Shown: positions 1 to 8,349, counted from the first letter of the stretch. The stretch is DNA of 64,000 bases from Chryseobacterium sp. 7 (GCF_003663845.1 NZ_RCCA01000001.1:3844001-3908000); one strand, 5' to 3'. Notes: generated by a model from the letters alone, not told the origin. Made by a program: numbers and translations.

Positions 1-1
1 T

Positions 2-409
2 AAAATGGAATCTCAGGGATATGACAGGAAAATTCTTCGCCTTATTATTCCTCTAGGATACAATTTTAATTTGGCAGGAGCTTGTATTTACCTTTCCATT
101 TCATGTATTTTCCTGATCCAGTTTTATAATATTCCACTTACCATAAAAGATTATTTCTGGCTTTTCATCACCATTTCAGTTGCTTCAAAAACGGCTTCTG
201 GAGTTCCAGGATCAGGCTTCCTTGCCCTGATGTTTACATTAAGCCGGTTTGGCAAAATTCCTACTACCGATCTTGCACTGCTGTACAGTATAGACCGCTT
301 TATGAATGAAGCCAGATCTGTCACCAATTTCATCGGCATTTCAGTTTCTGCTGCCATTATTTCAAAACTTAACCAAAAATCAACCCCTCTAAAAAATGAT
401 ATTTCCTGA
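2..409 (+). CDS. Dicarboxylate/amino acid:cation symporter, C-terminal part (5' end outside window)
   Basis: This is the C-terminal third of a DAACS-family (DctA/GltP-like) secondary transporter, which takes up dicarboxylates or acidic amino acids with H+ or Na+. The reading frame is open to the window edge, so the gene starts upstream; the first ATG at 5 is probably internal. Visible family hallmarks are IIPLGYNFNLAGACIYLS (the P-x-G-x-x-x-N-x-x-G segment), then ASKTASGVPGSGFLAL around residue 65 and a DRFMNEARSVTNF segment near residue 97, where the family places substrate- and cation-contacting residues (usually D-x-x-R-T-x-x-N). Here the usual T is S. The stop overlaps the following terC-like start by 14 bases, which suggests cotranscription. 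The substrate cannot be told from this fragment. Confidence 0.85.
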   Translation, partial: KMESQGYDRKILRLIIPLGYNFNLAGACIYLSISCIFLIQFYNIPLTIKDYFWLFITISVASKTASGVPGSGFLALMFTLSRFGKIPTTDLALLYSIDRFMNEARSVTNFIGISVSAAIISKLNQKSTPLKNDIS

Positions 410-1187
410 TTTCACACACCTCTTCAATGACATATTAGAAAACCCAGCAAAATCAATAGCCATTATTGGCAATCTTATCCTTATCGAAAGCCTCCTCTCT
501 GTAGACAATGCAGCAGTACTGGCAACCATCGTCATGGATCTGCCCGAAAATCAAAGAAAAAAAGCTTTAAAATACGGAATTATTGGAGCTTATGTATTCC
601 GTGGACTGGCTCTTATTTTTGCTTCTGTATTGATTTCCGTTTGGTGGCTAAAACCACTGGGAGGATTATACCTTCTCTATATTTCTTTTGATTGGTTTAT
701 CAAAAAGATGAAAAACACAAATGATGAAGAAAATCCGGAGGAAAATCCTGACAAAGAATCCAGCTGGCTGTATAAAAATTCTATTGGATTGCTGGGGCAT
801 TTCTGGGCTACGGTTGCTATTGTGGAAGTAATGGATCTTGCTTTTTCTATAGATAATGTTTTTGCTGTAGTGGCTTTTTCAAACAATTTGCTACTGATTA
901 CGCTGGGTGTATTCATAGGAATTTTAGCCATGAGATTTATTGCACAGTGGTTTGTTCGTCTGATGCAAATTTTTCCTTTCCTGGAAACTGCCGCTTTTGC
1001 TGTGATTGCTATTTTAGGAATTAAACTAAGCTTGTCATTATATGAGCACTTCTACCCTGCTACGGCATTCGCTCAATTTTTAGGCAGTCATACCATGGAA
1101 ATTCTAGTTTCCGTCATTACCGTTCTTTTGTTTGTAGTACCTGTAGCTACCAGTTATCTTATTGGATTTCCCGCCCGCAAAAAATAA
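396..1187 (+). CDS. TerC-family integral membrane protein
   Basis: A 263-residue polytopic inner-membrane protein of the TerC family (tellurium-resistance-associated, implicated in metal-ion efflux or membrane-protein metalation in other bacteria). The two family motifs with conserved acidic residues in membrane segments are present: IESLLSVDNAAVLATI near residue 30 and MDLAFSIDNVFAVVAF near residue 146. A charged loop rich in Glu and Asn (about residues 105-125) separates the two halves. About seven hydrophobic segments can be counted. The start overlaps the end of the symporter gene, and a 115-base gap separates it from groES. The transported substrate is unknown; manganese or calcium would be guesses from the family. 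Confidence 0.85.
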   Translation: MIFPDFTHLFNDILENPAKSIAIIGNLILIESLLSVDNAAVLATIVMDLPENQRKKALKYGIIGAYVFRGLALIFASVLISVWWLKPLGGLYLLYISFDWFIKKMKNTNDEENPEENPDKESSWLYKNSIGLLGHFWATVAIVEVMDLAFSIDNVFAVVAFSNNLLLITLGVFIGILAMRFIAQWFVRLMQIFPFLETAAFAVIAILGIKLSLSLYEHFYPATAFAQFLGSHTMEILVSVITVLLFVVPVATSYLIGFPARKK

Positions 1188-1224
1188 TTTTTCTGCCAAA
1201 TTTTCACATTCGGAAATAAAAGTC

Positions 1225-1254
1225 TGCCATTTCATCCATCAGTGTCTCATGGCA
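1225..1254 (+). promoter_or_regulatory. Inverted repeat upstream of groES
   Basis: TGCCAT at 1225-1230 and ATGGCA at 1249-1254 form an inverted repeat with an 18-base spacer, about 50 bases upstream of groES. No CIRCE element (TTAGCACTC-N9-GAGTGCTAA) is visible, so HrcA control of that classical type is not supported. Whether this repeat is a heat-shock regulatory site is a guess from position only. Confidence 0.25.
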
Positions 1255-1302
1255 TACATTTAGAGAATTACTATGCAGAAATAATTAATAAATAAACATA
1301 TT

Positions 1303-1581
1303 ATGTCAGTAAACTTTAAACCATTAGCAGACAGAGTTCTGGTAGAACCTATCGCTGCAGAAACTAAAACAGCTTCAGGTATTATTATCCCCGACACTGC
1401 AAAGGAAAAGCCGCAAGAAGGTACTGTAGTGGCAGTAGGTCCTGGTAAAAAAGATGAGCCTACAACTGTTCAGGTAGGTGACAAAGTTCTTTATGGAAAA
1501 TATTCAGGTGCTGAATTGAAGTTGGAAGGTAAAGATTACTTAATCGTAAGAGAAGCTGATTTATTAGGAATCATCGGTTAA
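1303..1581 (+). CDS. groES: Co-chaperonin GroES (Hsp10)
   Basis: A 92-residue co-chaperonin that caps the GroEL cylinder in the cytoplasm. It begins with the typical KPLADRVLVEP strand, followed by the mobile loop (about residues 17-34, TKTASGIIIPDTAKEKPQ) that docks on GroEL. The later VGDKVLYGKYSG and YLIVREADLLGII segments are characteristic. Length is normal for the family. It lies 94 bases upstream of groEL on the same strand, the standard groESL operon. The upstream gap of 115 bases probably carries the promoter. Confidence 0.97.
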   Translation: MSVNFKPLADRVLVEPIAAETKTASGIIIPDTAKEKPQEGTVVAVGPGKKDEPTTVQVGDKVLYGKYSGAELKLEGKDYLIVREADLLGIIG

Positions 1582-1675
1582 TTTGTAAAAAGTAAAATGT
1601 ATTCATGTAAAATGATATTTTCAGGATACAAAATCATTAATACATTGTACAAAGTACATTAATACAATAAAAATT

Positions 1676-3301
1676 ATGGCAAAAGAAATAAAATTCGATA
1701 TTGAATCAAGAGACGCTCTAAAGAGAGGTGTAGATGCATTGGCTAATGCAGTAAAAGTAACTTTAGGCCCTAAAGGGAGAAACGTAGTCATCGAAAAATC
1801 TTTCGGTGCTCCACACGTAACTAAGGATGGTGTGTCTGTTGCAAAAGAAATCGAACTTGAAGACAGAGTAGAAAATATGGGAGCGCAGATGGTAAAAGAA
1901 GTGGCTTCCAAAACTAATGATATTGCAGGAGATGGTACTACTACCGCTACTGTATTGGCACAGGCTATCGTAAGAGAAGGTCTTAAAAACGTAGCTGCGG
2001 GTGCTAATCCAATGGATCTTAAAAGAGGAATCGACAAAGCAGTAACTGCTGTTGTTGAAAACCTTAAAGCTCAGTCTCAGGCTGTGGGAGATTCTACAGA
2101 TAAAGTAAAGCAGGTAGCTTCTGTATCAGCTAACAACGACGAAACAATCGGTGCTTTAATCGCTGAAGCTTTCGGAAAAGTTGGAAAAGAAGGAGTAATC
2201 ACTGTAGAAGAAGCTAAAGGTATTGATACAACGGTAGACGTTGTAGAAGGTATGCAGTTCGACAGAGGATACCAGTCACCTTACTTCGTGACTAACCCTG
2301 AGAAAATGCTAGCTGAACTAGAAAACCCATATATCCTTTTAGTAGAGAAGAAAATCTCTTCAATGAAAGAATTGTTACCAGTTCTTGAGCCAATTGCACA
2401 AGGTGGTAAATCTCTATTAATTATCTCTGAAGAAGTTGAAGGTGAAGCTTTAGCTACTTTGGTAGTTAACAAATTAAGAGGTTCTCTTAAAATTGCTGCT
2501 GTAAAAGCTCCGGGATTCGGAGACAGAAGAAAAGCAATGTTAGAAGATATCGCAATCCTTACAGGTGGACAGGTAATCTCTGAAGAGCAAGGTTTCACCA
2601 TGGAAAATATCTCTTTAGATATGCTTGGAACTGCTGAGAAAGTAACGATCGACAAAGACAACACTACAGTTGTAAACGGTGGTGGTGACGAAGCGAAAAT
2701 CAAAGGAAGAGTAGCTCAAATCAAAGCTCAGATGGAAACTACAACTTCTGACTATGACAGAGAAAAACTTCAGGAAAGATTAGCTAAGTTAGCTGGTGGT
2801 GTTGCTGTACTATACGTAGGTGCCGCTTCTGAAGTGGAAATGAAAGAGAAAAAAGACAGAGTAGATGATGCCCTGCACGCTACAAGAGCAGCTGTAGAAG
2901 AAGGTATCGTTGCAGGTGGTGGTGTTGCTTTAGTAAGAGCAATCTCTGCTTTAGACAACCTTACAGGAATCAATTCTGACGAAACTACAGGGATCAAAAT
3001 CGTAAAAAGAGCAATCGAAGAGCCATTAAGACAAATCGTTGCTAACGCAGGGGGTGAAGGTTCTGTAATTGTTGCTAAAGTAGCAGAAGGAACAGGAGAC
3101 TTCGGATACAATGCTAAAACTGACGAGTATGTTCAAATGCTTGAAGCAGGAATCATTGACCCAACTAAAGTAACAAGAGTTGCTCTTGAAAATGCAGCTT
3201 CTGTATCTGGAATGCTTTTAACAACTGAATGTGTAATCACTGAAGTAAAGAGCGCTGAACCAGCTATGCCAATGGGTGGTGGGATGCCAGGAATGATGTA
3301 A
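1676..3301 (+). CDS. groEL: Chaperonin GroEL (Hsp60)
   Basis: A full-length 541-residue chaperonin that refolds proteins in an ATP-dependent double ring. The N-terminal VTLGPKGRNVVIEKSFG and GDGTTTATVLAQAI segments (nucleotide site, about residues 27-95), the apical domain and the C-terminal Gly/Met tail ending MPMGGGMPGMM are all present, so nothing is missing. Codon use looks like that of a highly expressed gene. The last part of the gene from about 3119, its stop codon and its terminator recur three more times downstream (4196, 5609 and 6391). This intact copy is therefore the 5'-most member of an array of groEL tails. GroEL itself is not disrupted by the array. Confidence 0.98.
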   Translation: MAKEIKFDIESRDALKRGVDALANAVKVTLGPKGRNVVIEKSFGAPHVTKDGVSVAKEIELEDRVENMGAQMVKEVASKTNDIAGDGTTTATVLAQAIVREGLKNVAAGANPMDLKRGIDKAVTAVVENLKAQSQAVGDSTDKVKQVASVSANNDETIGALIAEAFGKVGKEGVITVEEAKGIDTTVDVVEGMQFDRGYQSPYFVTNPEKMLAELENPYILLVEKKISSMKELLPVLEPIAQGGKSLLIISEEVEGEALATLVVNKLRGSLKIAAVKAPGFGDRRKAMLEDIAILTGGQVISEEQGFTMENISLDMLGTAEKVTIDKDNTTVVNGGGDEAKIKGRVAQIKAQMETTTSDYDREKLQERLAKLAGGVAVLYVGAASEVEMKEKKDRVDDALHATRAAVEEGIVAGGGVALVRAISALDNLTGINSDETTGIKIVKRAIEEPLRQIVANAGGEGSVIVAKVAEGTGDFGYNAKTDEYVQMLEAGIIDPTKVTRVALENAASVSGMLLTTECVITEVKSAEPAMPMGGGMPGMM

Positions 3302-3495
3302 TAGCGTAAGCTAAGACAATTTAATATACTAACCGTTCTACTTTGTAGGGCGGTTTTTTTGTTTAATTCTGATTTTATTAGTAAAATAGTATATTTAGAT
3401 TTTTAATTAATAACCAAAAAATAGATAGAATCTAAACAAGATTAGCACAATTGTATATTGTGTAATCTGTAATTTGAATGCTATCTGCAATTTAC
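3119..3495 (+). repeat. groEL-tail repeat, copy A (within intact groEL plus 3' flank)
   Basis: Reference copy of a repeated segment. It contains the last 60 codons of groEL, the stop at 3299-3301, the terminator at 3332-3361 and about 130 bases of A+T-rich flank including ATAGATA, ATTAGC-CAATTG and a TTTGAAT near 3476. Aligning by eye with 4196-4580 shows near identity over the coding part and looser similarity through the flank. Cargo gene 1 begins right after it. Confidence 0.85.
3332..3361 (+). terminator. Rho-independent terminator of groESL
   Basis: ACCGTTCTAC at 3332-3341, a short loop, GTAGGGCGGT, then a T-run. One G.U wobble-type substitution is tolerated in the stem. The same hairpin, with its own variations that preserve pairing, recurs in repeat copies B, C and D. 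Confidence 0.9.
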
Positions 3496-3499
3496 CAGA

Positions 3500-4164
3500 A
3501 TGAAACGTATACTACAATTTACATTACTGATTAGCTCAATGAGTTTGTTTTCTCAAAATTTAGAGGAAAAAATTTCAAACGAAATTTGTACCTGTTTAGG
3601 AAATGTAGAAAATTTAAAAGATCCGGAAAAAAAATTGGAAGAGTGTGTCCAAAAAAGTTTTGAAAATAACTATAATAAAATCATTAAAAAATTTAATGAT
3701 CCTCAGAATACAAATACAAAAGACATTCAGGATTACTATGTTTCTATCGAAGGACTTTTATTAAGTAATTGTAAAAGTTTTTTAGATTACAGAAAAAAGA
3801 ATTTATCCGCGAAAAACAAGAAAGTATCTCTAATTGTGACGATATTAAAACAGGAATTTACTATTATGAAACGCTGCAAAAAAGAGAAAAATCGTATCTG
3901 ACATTTACAAAAAATGAAGTTATCGAAACAAGAAGAAATAATGTTTATACAATTAATAAAATTGAATGGACTGATAAATGTACCTACAAATTAAATCTGA
4001 AGGAAACTAACAGTAATTATGATGAAACATATCTCAAAAATAAGTCACTAGTTTTCAAAGTCATTGAAAATAACCCAACCTACTTTGTTGTACAAACTGA
4101 ATATTTTGAAAACGGAGGCTTAAATAATGTGAAAATTTTTAAACTTCCCTTTACCAATGAATAA
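3500..4164 (+). pseudogene. Secreted Cys-containing hypothetical protein, split by a -1 frame change
   Basis: Not recognised by name. The first frame opens with a signal peptide (MKRILQFTLLISSMSLFSQ) followed by an acidic/lysine-rich helical domain with paired cysteines (CTCLGN, LEECVQ). That frame stops at 3901. From about 3791 a second frame continues without a break (EFIREKQESISNCDDIK, then a CDDIKTGIYYYETL segment and a KIEWTDKCTYKLNL strand) to a stop at 4162-4164. The two parts read as one protein of about 220 residues joined at the A-run in AGAAAAAAGA, 3791-3800. A one-base deletion explains it. A-AAA-AAG is also the classic -1 slippery heptamer, so programmed slippage cannot be excluded. 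The gene is cargo 1 of the groEL-tail array. Confidence 0.7.
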
Positions 4165-4195
4165 AAACTATTTAGTATTAGCAAAATATAGAGTC

Positions 4196-4580
4196 ACTGA
4201 CGAGTATATAAACATCCTTGAACAGATATCATTGACCCAACTAAAGTAACAAGAGTTGCCCTTGAAAATGCAGCTTCTGTATCTGGAGTGTTTCTTACAA
4301 CTGAATGTGTGTTATCACTGAAGTAAAGAGCACTGAACCAGCTATGCCAATGGGTGGTGGAATGCCAGGAATGATGTAACGGTCAGCGACCGAGACAATT
4401 TAATATACTAACCGTTCTACTTTTTGTAGAGCGGTTTTTTGGTTGAATTATGATTTTCCTTAAGAAAATGGTATATTTTAATTTAATGATTCACAAATAG
4501 ATACCTAAAATCAAAACGTCATTAGCCCAATTGCATATAATATATAATGGCACAATGCGTAAATTTGAATACTAACAGCC
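4196..4580 (+). repeat. groEL-tail repeat, copy B
   Basis: Starts with ACTGACGAGTAT, matching groEL at 3119, and follows groEL through ATTGACCCAACTAAAGTAAC, the Gly/Met tail and the stop at 4377-4379. It then continues through the terminator and a flank resembling that of copy A. It carries small lesions: the first 30 bases are diverged, and one extra base (GTGTTATCAC against GTGTAATCAC) breaks the reading frame. It is therefore a non-coding relic. It separates cargo 1 from cargo 2. Confidence 0.9.
4411..4441 (+). terminator. Terminator of groEL-tail copy B
   Basis: ACCGTTCTAC, TTTTT loop, GTAGAGCGGT and a T-run. The stem differs from copy A but pairs throughout (one G.U). It would stop read-through from cargo 1 towards the kinase gene. 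Confidence 0.85.
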
Positions 4581-4618
4581 ATTATAGAAGACTATAACCA
4601 AAGATAAACGAAGAATTG

Positions 4619-5611
4619 ATGACAGAGAAATTTCCCACAATAAATAGTACGCTTTCACCGAATGCACTTGGCCAACTTATTCAACAAAAATATGGATTAA
4701 GTGACAGAACCGAATGTAGCATATTTCGACTTGCCATGAACCATTTATACATCGTTCACGACAACGAAGACAAATATGTTTTTAGAGTTTATACTTATGA
4801 TTGGCGGACAAAATCACAAATTAAAGAAGAGCTAAGGCTTTTACTTCACTTAAAAGAAAATAACCGGCAAGTTGCTTATCCAATAAAAGACAAATCAAAC
4901 GAGTACATTCAGGAAATTGAAGCACCGGAAGGAAAAAGATTTGGAGTTTTGTTTTCATATGCCAAAGGAACAAAGACCGCAAAATTTTCATCTCAGACAA
5001 GTTTTCTTATCGGGGAGGCATTGGCCAAAGTACATCAATCGACAGAAGGTTTTGAACTGGAAAGGATGTCTTACAATAGTGAAAACCTGCTTATAAAACC
5101 TGTTTCCAGGATAAAAGAATTCTTTCATAAAAACATCAGCGAAATTGAATTTTTAGAAAAACTTTCTGCTTTTTTAACGCTGAAAATCCAGAATGCTGAC
5201 CTATCGAAAATGAGACATGGGAGTGTTCATCTTGATGTTTGGTTTGATAATTTACACATTGATGATGAAAAGGAAATAACATTTTTTGACTTTGATTTTT
5301 GTGGTAATGGGTATTTATGTTTTGACATTTCTTATTTTATGTTCCAGCTACTTTCCACTCATTTAAACGAAGAAGAATATCAGGAAAAAGTAGGAAGCTT
5401 TTTGAAAGGTTACGAAACAGTAACTAAAATCAGCAACGAAGAAAAGCAGTTTTTACCCTTCGCCTGTTTAGCCATTATGATCTACTACATCAGTGTACAA
5501 TGTGACAGATTTGAACATTGGACGAATATTTTCCTGAATGAAGATCATTTAAAAAGAATGGTTGGAAATTTGAAACGTTGGCTAGAATACAACAAAATTG
5601 AAATTGAATAA
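4619..5611 (+). CDS. APH-fold phosphotransferase (aminoglycoside/choline/homoserine kinase-like)
   Basis: A 330-residue cytosolic kinase-like protein of the APH phosphotransferase superfamily. The N lobe has a strand with DKYVFRVYTYDWR (ATP-lysine position replaced by Arg or nearby) and an alpha-C Glu region (KEELRLLLHL). The C lobe carries the catalytic loop HGSVHLDVWFDNLHID near residue 200, with D and N in the H-x-D-x-x-x-x-N pattern, and the metal-binding FFDFDFCGNG about 20 residues later. The start is taken at ATG 4619; a TTG directly before it is less likely. A TAAATTTG box at 4560-4567 could be its -7 promoter element. Its stop codon coincides exactly with the groEL stop position of repeat copy C. 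The substrate is unknown; small-molecule resistance or metabolite phosphorylation are both possible. Confidence 0.8.
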   Translation: MTEKFPTINSTLSPNALGQLIQQKYGLSDRTECSIFRLAMNHLYIVHDNEDKYVFRVYTYDWRTKSQIKEELRLLLHLKENNRQVAYPIKDKSNEYIQEIEAPEGKRFGVLFSYAKGTKTAKFSSQTSFLIGEALAKVHQSTEGFELERMSYNSENLLIKPVSRIKEFFHKNISEIEFLEKLSAFLTLKIQNADLSKMRHGSVHLDVWFDNLHIDDEKEITFFDFDFCGNGYLCFDISYFMFQLLSTHLNEEEYQEKVGSFLKGYETVTKISNEEKQFLPFACLAIMIYYISVQCDRFEHWTNIFLNEDHLKRMVGNLKRWLEYNKIEIE

Positions 5612-5673
5612 CGGTCAGCGACCGAGACAGATTAATATACTAACCGTTCTACTTTTGTGGGGCGGTTTTTTTG
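5609..5673 (+). repeat. groEL-tail repeat, copy C (stop codon and terminator only)
   Basis: Identity with copy B begins at the TAA shared with the kinase gene and runs through CGGTCAGCGACCGAGACA and the terminator hairpin (ACCGTTCTAC at 5643-5652, GTGGGGCGGT at 5657-5666, T-run). The stem differs from copies A and B but still pairs through G.U. Looser flank similarity (ATAGATATCT against ATAGATACCT) extends to about 5730. No groEL coding sequence precedes it. Confidence 0.85.
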
Positions 5674-5756
5674 TTTCATAATTTTAAAACTACACAAAAG
5701 GGTAATTGATAGATATCTCTTAAATGAAATAACTTTTGGTAATAAAAACAATAATT

Positions 5757-6302
5757 ATGGAAAAACAAAAATCATTTTTTAAGTTTCAATATATTACACA
5801 AGAAAATTTACAGAAAGAAATCATTAGTTTTATATTTGGTGTATTTTCTATAGCGACAGGTTTAATTTTAGGATTAAATGCTGAGCGTTGTACACAAGAA
5901 AATAAAGAAAAAAATCAAATAAACAAGCTCATAGATGCTATAAAATTAGAAGCCAAAATAAATGATTCAATCTTTCCGTTTTATAAAAGATATTCTCAAA
6001 GTGATACAGAAAATATTAAAAGCGAATTCAATATTTCAATAGCAATTGAAACCAGTAAATCTGAAATATGGATAAAAAGAGCAACTCCAAATCAAATGCT
6101 TCAACTGAATCAATATCTGGTTTTTGTAAATAAAGTGAATAAATTTAAAGAAGAAGATACTGAGTTTAAGAAAGAAAAAATGAAAGGAAATACCACTTAT
6201 CCTGTAGAATACAGAAATAACTTTAAAAAAGCTTTTGATATGACTTTAAATAATTGTCAAAGAAGTATTACATCAATTTTATTATTAAAACAAACTAAAT
6301 AA
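5757..6302 (+). CDS. Small single-span membrane protein, unknown
   Basis: Not recognised. About 181 residues from ATG 5757; a TTG 21 bases upstream is in frame but unlikely to be the start. A short charged N terminus (MEKQKSFFKFQYITQ) is followed by one hydrophobic helix (about residues 22-40, IISFIFGVFSIATGLILGLN). A Lys/Glu-rich, probably helical soluble domain (EAKINDSIFPFYKRY onward) follows. The layout resembles the DUF6090-like small membrane proteins of Bacteroidota, but I cannot confirm this. It is cargo 3 of the groEL-tail array, between copies C and D, and is very A+T-rich. Confidence 0.65.
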   Translation: MEKQKSFFKFQYITQENLQKEIISFIFGVFSIATGLILGLNAERCTQENKEKNQINKLIDAIKLEAKINDSIFPFYKRYSQSDTENIKSEFNISIAIETSKSEIWIKRATPNQMLQLNQYLVFVNKVNKFKEEDTEFKKEKMKGNTTYPVEYRNNFKKAFDMTLNNCQRSITSILLLKQTK

Positions 6303-6390
6303 CATAAGTAAACTACAGATTAGTAAATTCCCTGCAACCTATCACCGGACTCAGGACACTTTAGAGAAATTTATACTTTTCTAAACTTTA

Positions 6391-6555
6391 TGTGTAATCA
6401 CTGAAGTGAAGAGCGCTGAACCAGCTATGCCAATGGGTGGTGGAATGCCAGGAATGATGTAAGGGTCAGCGACCACGGCAATTTAATATACTAACCGTTC
6501 TACTTTGTAGAGCGGTTTTTTTGTTTTATGGTTTCCCGTAAGGAAAAACCATTTT
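6391..6555 (+). repeat. groEL-tail repeat, copy D with terminator
   Basis: Starts abruptly at TGTGTAATCACTGAAGTGAA, matching groEL from about 3229, and keeps the in-frame tail through the GGG-M-P-G-M-M codons to a stop at 6460-6462. It then shows GGTCAGCGACC and the hairpin ACCGTTCTAC/GTAGAGCGGT (6494-6516) with a T-run. The flank (TTTCCCGTAAGGAAAAACCATTTTAAT) resembles the copy B flank. As the copy furthest from groEL it may be the original chromosomal 3' end if insertions occurred proximally, but this is inference. Confidence 0.9.
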
Positions 6556-6685
6556 AATATTTTAGTTTAGAAGGAAATTTATATATAAAAAACAATCTGC
6601 AAAAAATACAACATTAATTATATAAAATATTAATATAATATGTAGATTCGGATTTTATTTAAAACACTAATAACTAAAGAAACTC

Positions 6686-6796
6686 ATGAAACCAAGAGTA
6701 TTTATAAGTTCTACTTACTATGATTTGAAACATATAAGAGAGAAAATTGGGAAATTTCTTGATAATTATTACTTAAAACTATCAAAAAACCAATGA
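6686..6796 (+). pseudogene. N-terminal stub of a DUF4062 protein
   Basis: A 36-codon open frame starting MKPRVFISSTYYDLKHIREK, the unmistakable opening of DUF4062 proteins (K-V-F-I-S-S-T-x-x-D-L-x-x-x-R-E). These are usually N-terminal modules of large NTPase or TIR-like signalling and defence proteins. It stops at 6794-6796, after about 24 family-like residues plus a short unrelated tail, so the rest of the domain is absent. It is probably a truncated relic in the accessory region, or a very small expressed fragment. It lies eight bases before the next gene. Confidence 0.6.
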
Positions 6797-6803
6797 TACT
6801 TCC

Positions 6804-8156
6804 ATGGATATAAGTTCTAAAGATTTCAAACAAATTTTAAATGGTACACCTATACAAGATAATATTGTACAATATGAAAGTGATAGAATCATATTAAATG
6901 GAGATTTCAAATTAAGTGATGATATTATTTTTGAAGAAAATGAAATTTATGACAAAGAAATTATTTTTGATGGAGGCACATATAAAAACATAATTTTCCT
7001 TGGAGCAAAGTTCAATAAGGTTTTATTTCGGAGAGGTGATTTTAATGGTTTTGTAAGTATTAGAGGCGGAACTATCAAAAACTTAATTTTACTAGGCGGC
7101 AATTTCAAACATTGGCTTGGCACGCTTGATGGAATTCTTAATAATGAAAATGAAGTTTTGAAAACTAGCCAAAGCCTTAAAATAAATAGATTTGAAATTG
7201 AAGGTGGAAGTTATACTAACAATATTTGGATTTCAGGCGGTGATATTAATAGTTTAGAAATCAAATGCGTTACCCCTGTTAAAATTCATTGCTTACCCAA
7301 TGATGATAAAATTTTTGATATCAAAACAAATACTTATACTAAAAAGTATTCTTCAAAACCAAGAATAAAGAATTTTCTAATTTCTCGCTATTCAAATAGA
7401 GATACCTTCTATCATTTAAGCGAATTAGATTTAGACACTTTAAAATTTGAGAACTTTACAAATATTGGAAATATAACAATTTCGAAAATTTCAATTTCGG
7501 AATCGTTATCCTTTGAAAATTCAGATTTGGGTAAAACAACATTTATTGACTGTAATTTTTTTGATCAAAAAATGATATTCGATTCATCAAAAATTACAGA
7601 AATAGCTCTTGCAGGGACATCTCTACCTAATCCTATAAATATAGATAGTACAAATATTGATAAAACATCTCAACGAAAACTTGCTCTTAGCCAAATAAAG
7701 AAAATATATCAGAATATGGGTGATAATCTAGCTGCGAGCCAATACCATACTGAAGAATTAAACACATATTTAAGTACATTAAGCTGTGGAGCTGAAAAAA
7801 TTAATCTAAGCCTTAACAAATTTACAAATAACCATGGCCAAAGCTGGGAGAGAGCATTATTACTTTTATTTGCATCAACAATTATATTATATTCATTATA
7901 TTGTAATAGCTTAGGTTTCAAAATTAATTGTAAAAGTCATGGAACTAATTATTTTTGGAAAAATGCAAGTTATCTACTAGAATTTCTAAACCCAATTAGG
8001 AAAAGTGACTTTTTACCAAAAATTTTGTTAGATAAATCAGAATCAGAAATTTCTCCGGCAAGTATTTTTATTGATAATGTCTCAAAAATAATAAACTCCT
8101 ATTTAATATATCAATTTGTTGCTGCATTTAGGAAATTTGGAAAAAAGAGCGAATAA
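6804..8156 (+). CDS. Beta-helix (pentapeptide-like) protein with C-terminal membrane segments
   Basis: A 450-residue protein. Residues 40-140 and 190-270 contain irregular short strands repeating I/F-x-G-G-x-F/Y and N-F/L-I/F units (IIFDGGTYKNIIFLGAKF, NGFVSIRGGTIKNLILLGG), as in right-handed beta-helices or pentapeptide-repeat proteins. A linker with QNMGDNLAASQYHTEEL follows, then a hydrophobic helix after NNHGQSWERALLLLF. The protein ends in a short amphipathic tail IYQFVAAFRKFGKKSE. That linker-helix-tail arrangement occurs in Bacteroidota proteins that look like small ion-channel or membrane-anchored effectors (recollection, unverified). It has strong A+T bias relative to groEL. Function unknown; its neighbours suggest an accessory or defence role. 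Confidence 0.65.
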   Translation: MDISSKDFKQILNGTPIQDNIVQYESDRIILNGDFKLSDDIIFEENEIYDKEIIFDGGTYKNIIFLGAKFNKVLFRRGDFNGFVSIRGGTIKNLILLGGNFKHWLGTLDGILNNENEVLKTSQSLKINRFEIEGGSYTNNIWISGGDINSLEIKCVTPVKIHCLPNDDKIFDIKTNTYTKKYSSKPRIKNFLISRYSNRDTFYHLSELDLDTLKFENFTNIGNITISKISISESLSFENSDLGKTTFIDCNFFDQKMIFDSSKITEIALAGTSLPNPINIDSTNIDKTSQRKLALSQIKKIYQNMGDNLAASQYHTEELNTYLSTLSCGAEKINLSLNKFTNNHGQSWERALLLLFASTIILYSLYCNSLGFKINCKSHGTNYFWKNASYLLEFLNPIRKSDFLPKILLDKSESEISPASIFIDNVSKIINSYLIYQFVAAFRKFGKKSE

Positions 8157-8349
8157 TTAATAGCATTGTAAAAATTCAATGGAATATCCAAACTATCTAT
8201 ATACATTAACAAAATGCAGTCATATGATTTTAAACCAATTACTAAACGATCACATCATATAGCTTTAGCTTTTTTAGATTATATTATTAGAATGTTTAAT
8301 CTATAATACTAAAAAAACATGAAAAGATTCGGATCAAAAACAGAAGAAT

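Noticed and set aside
1190..1302. CIRCE/HrcA operator ahead of groES
   Set aside because: No TTAGCACTC-N9-GAGTGCTAA in this gap; only a different inverted repeat is present.
1621..2037. Minus-strand open frame antisense to groEL (and others at 2281-2703, 2770-3111)
   Set aside because: Shadow frames of a highly expressed gene; no family features and codon use follows groEL.
8214..8306. 30-codon frame MQSYDFKPITKRSHHIALAF between the beta-helix and FRG genes
   Set aside because: Too short with no ribosome-binding or family evidence; left out.
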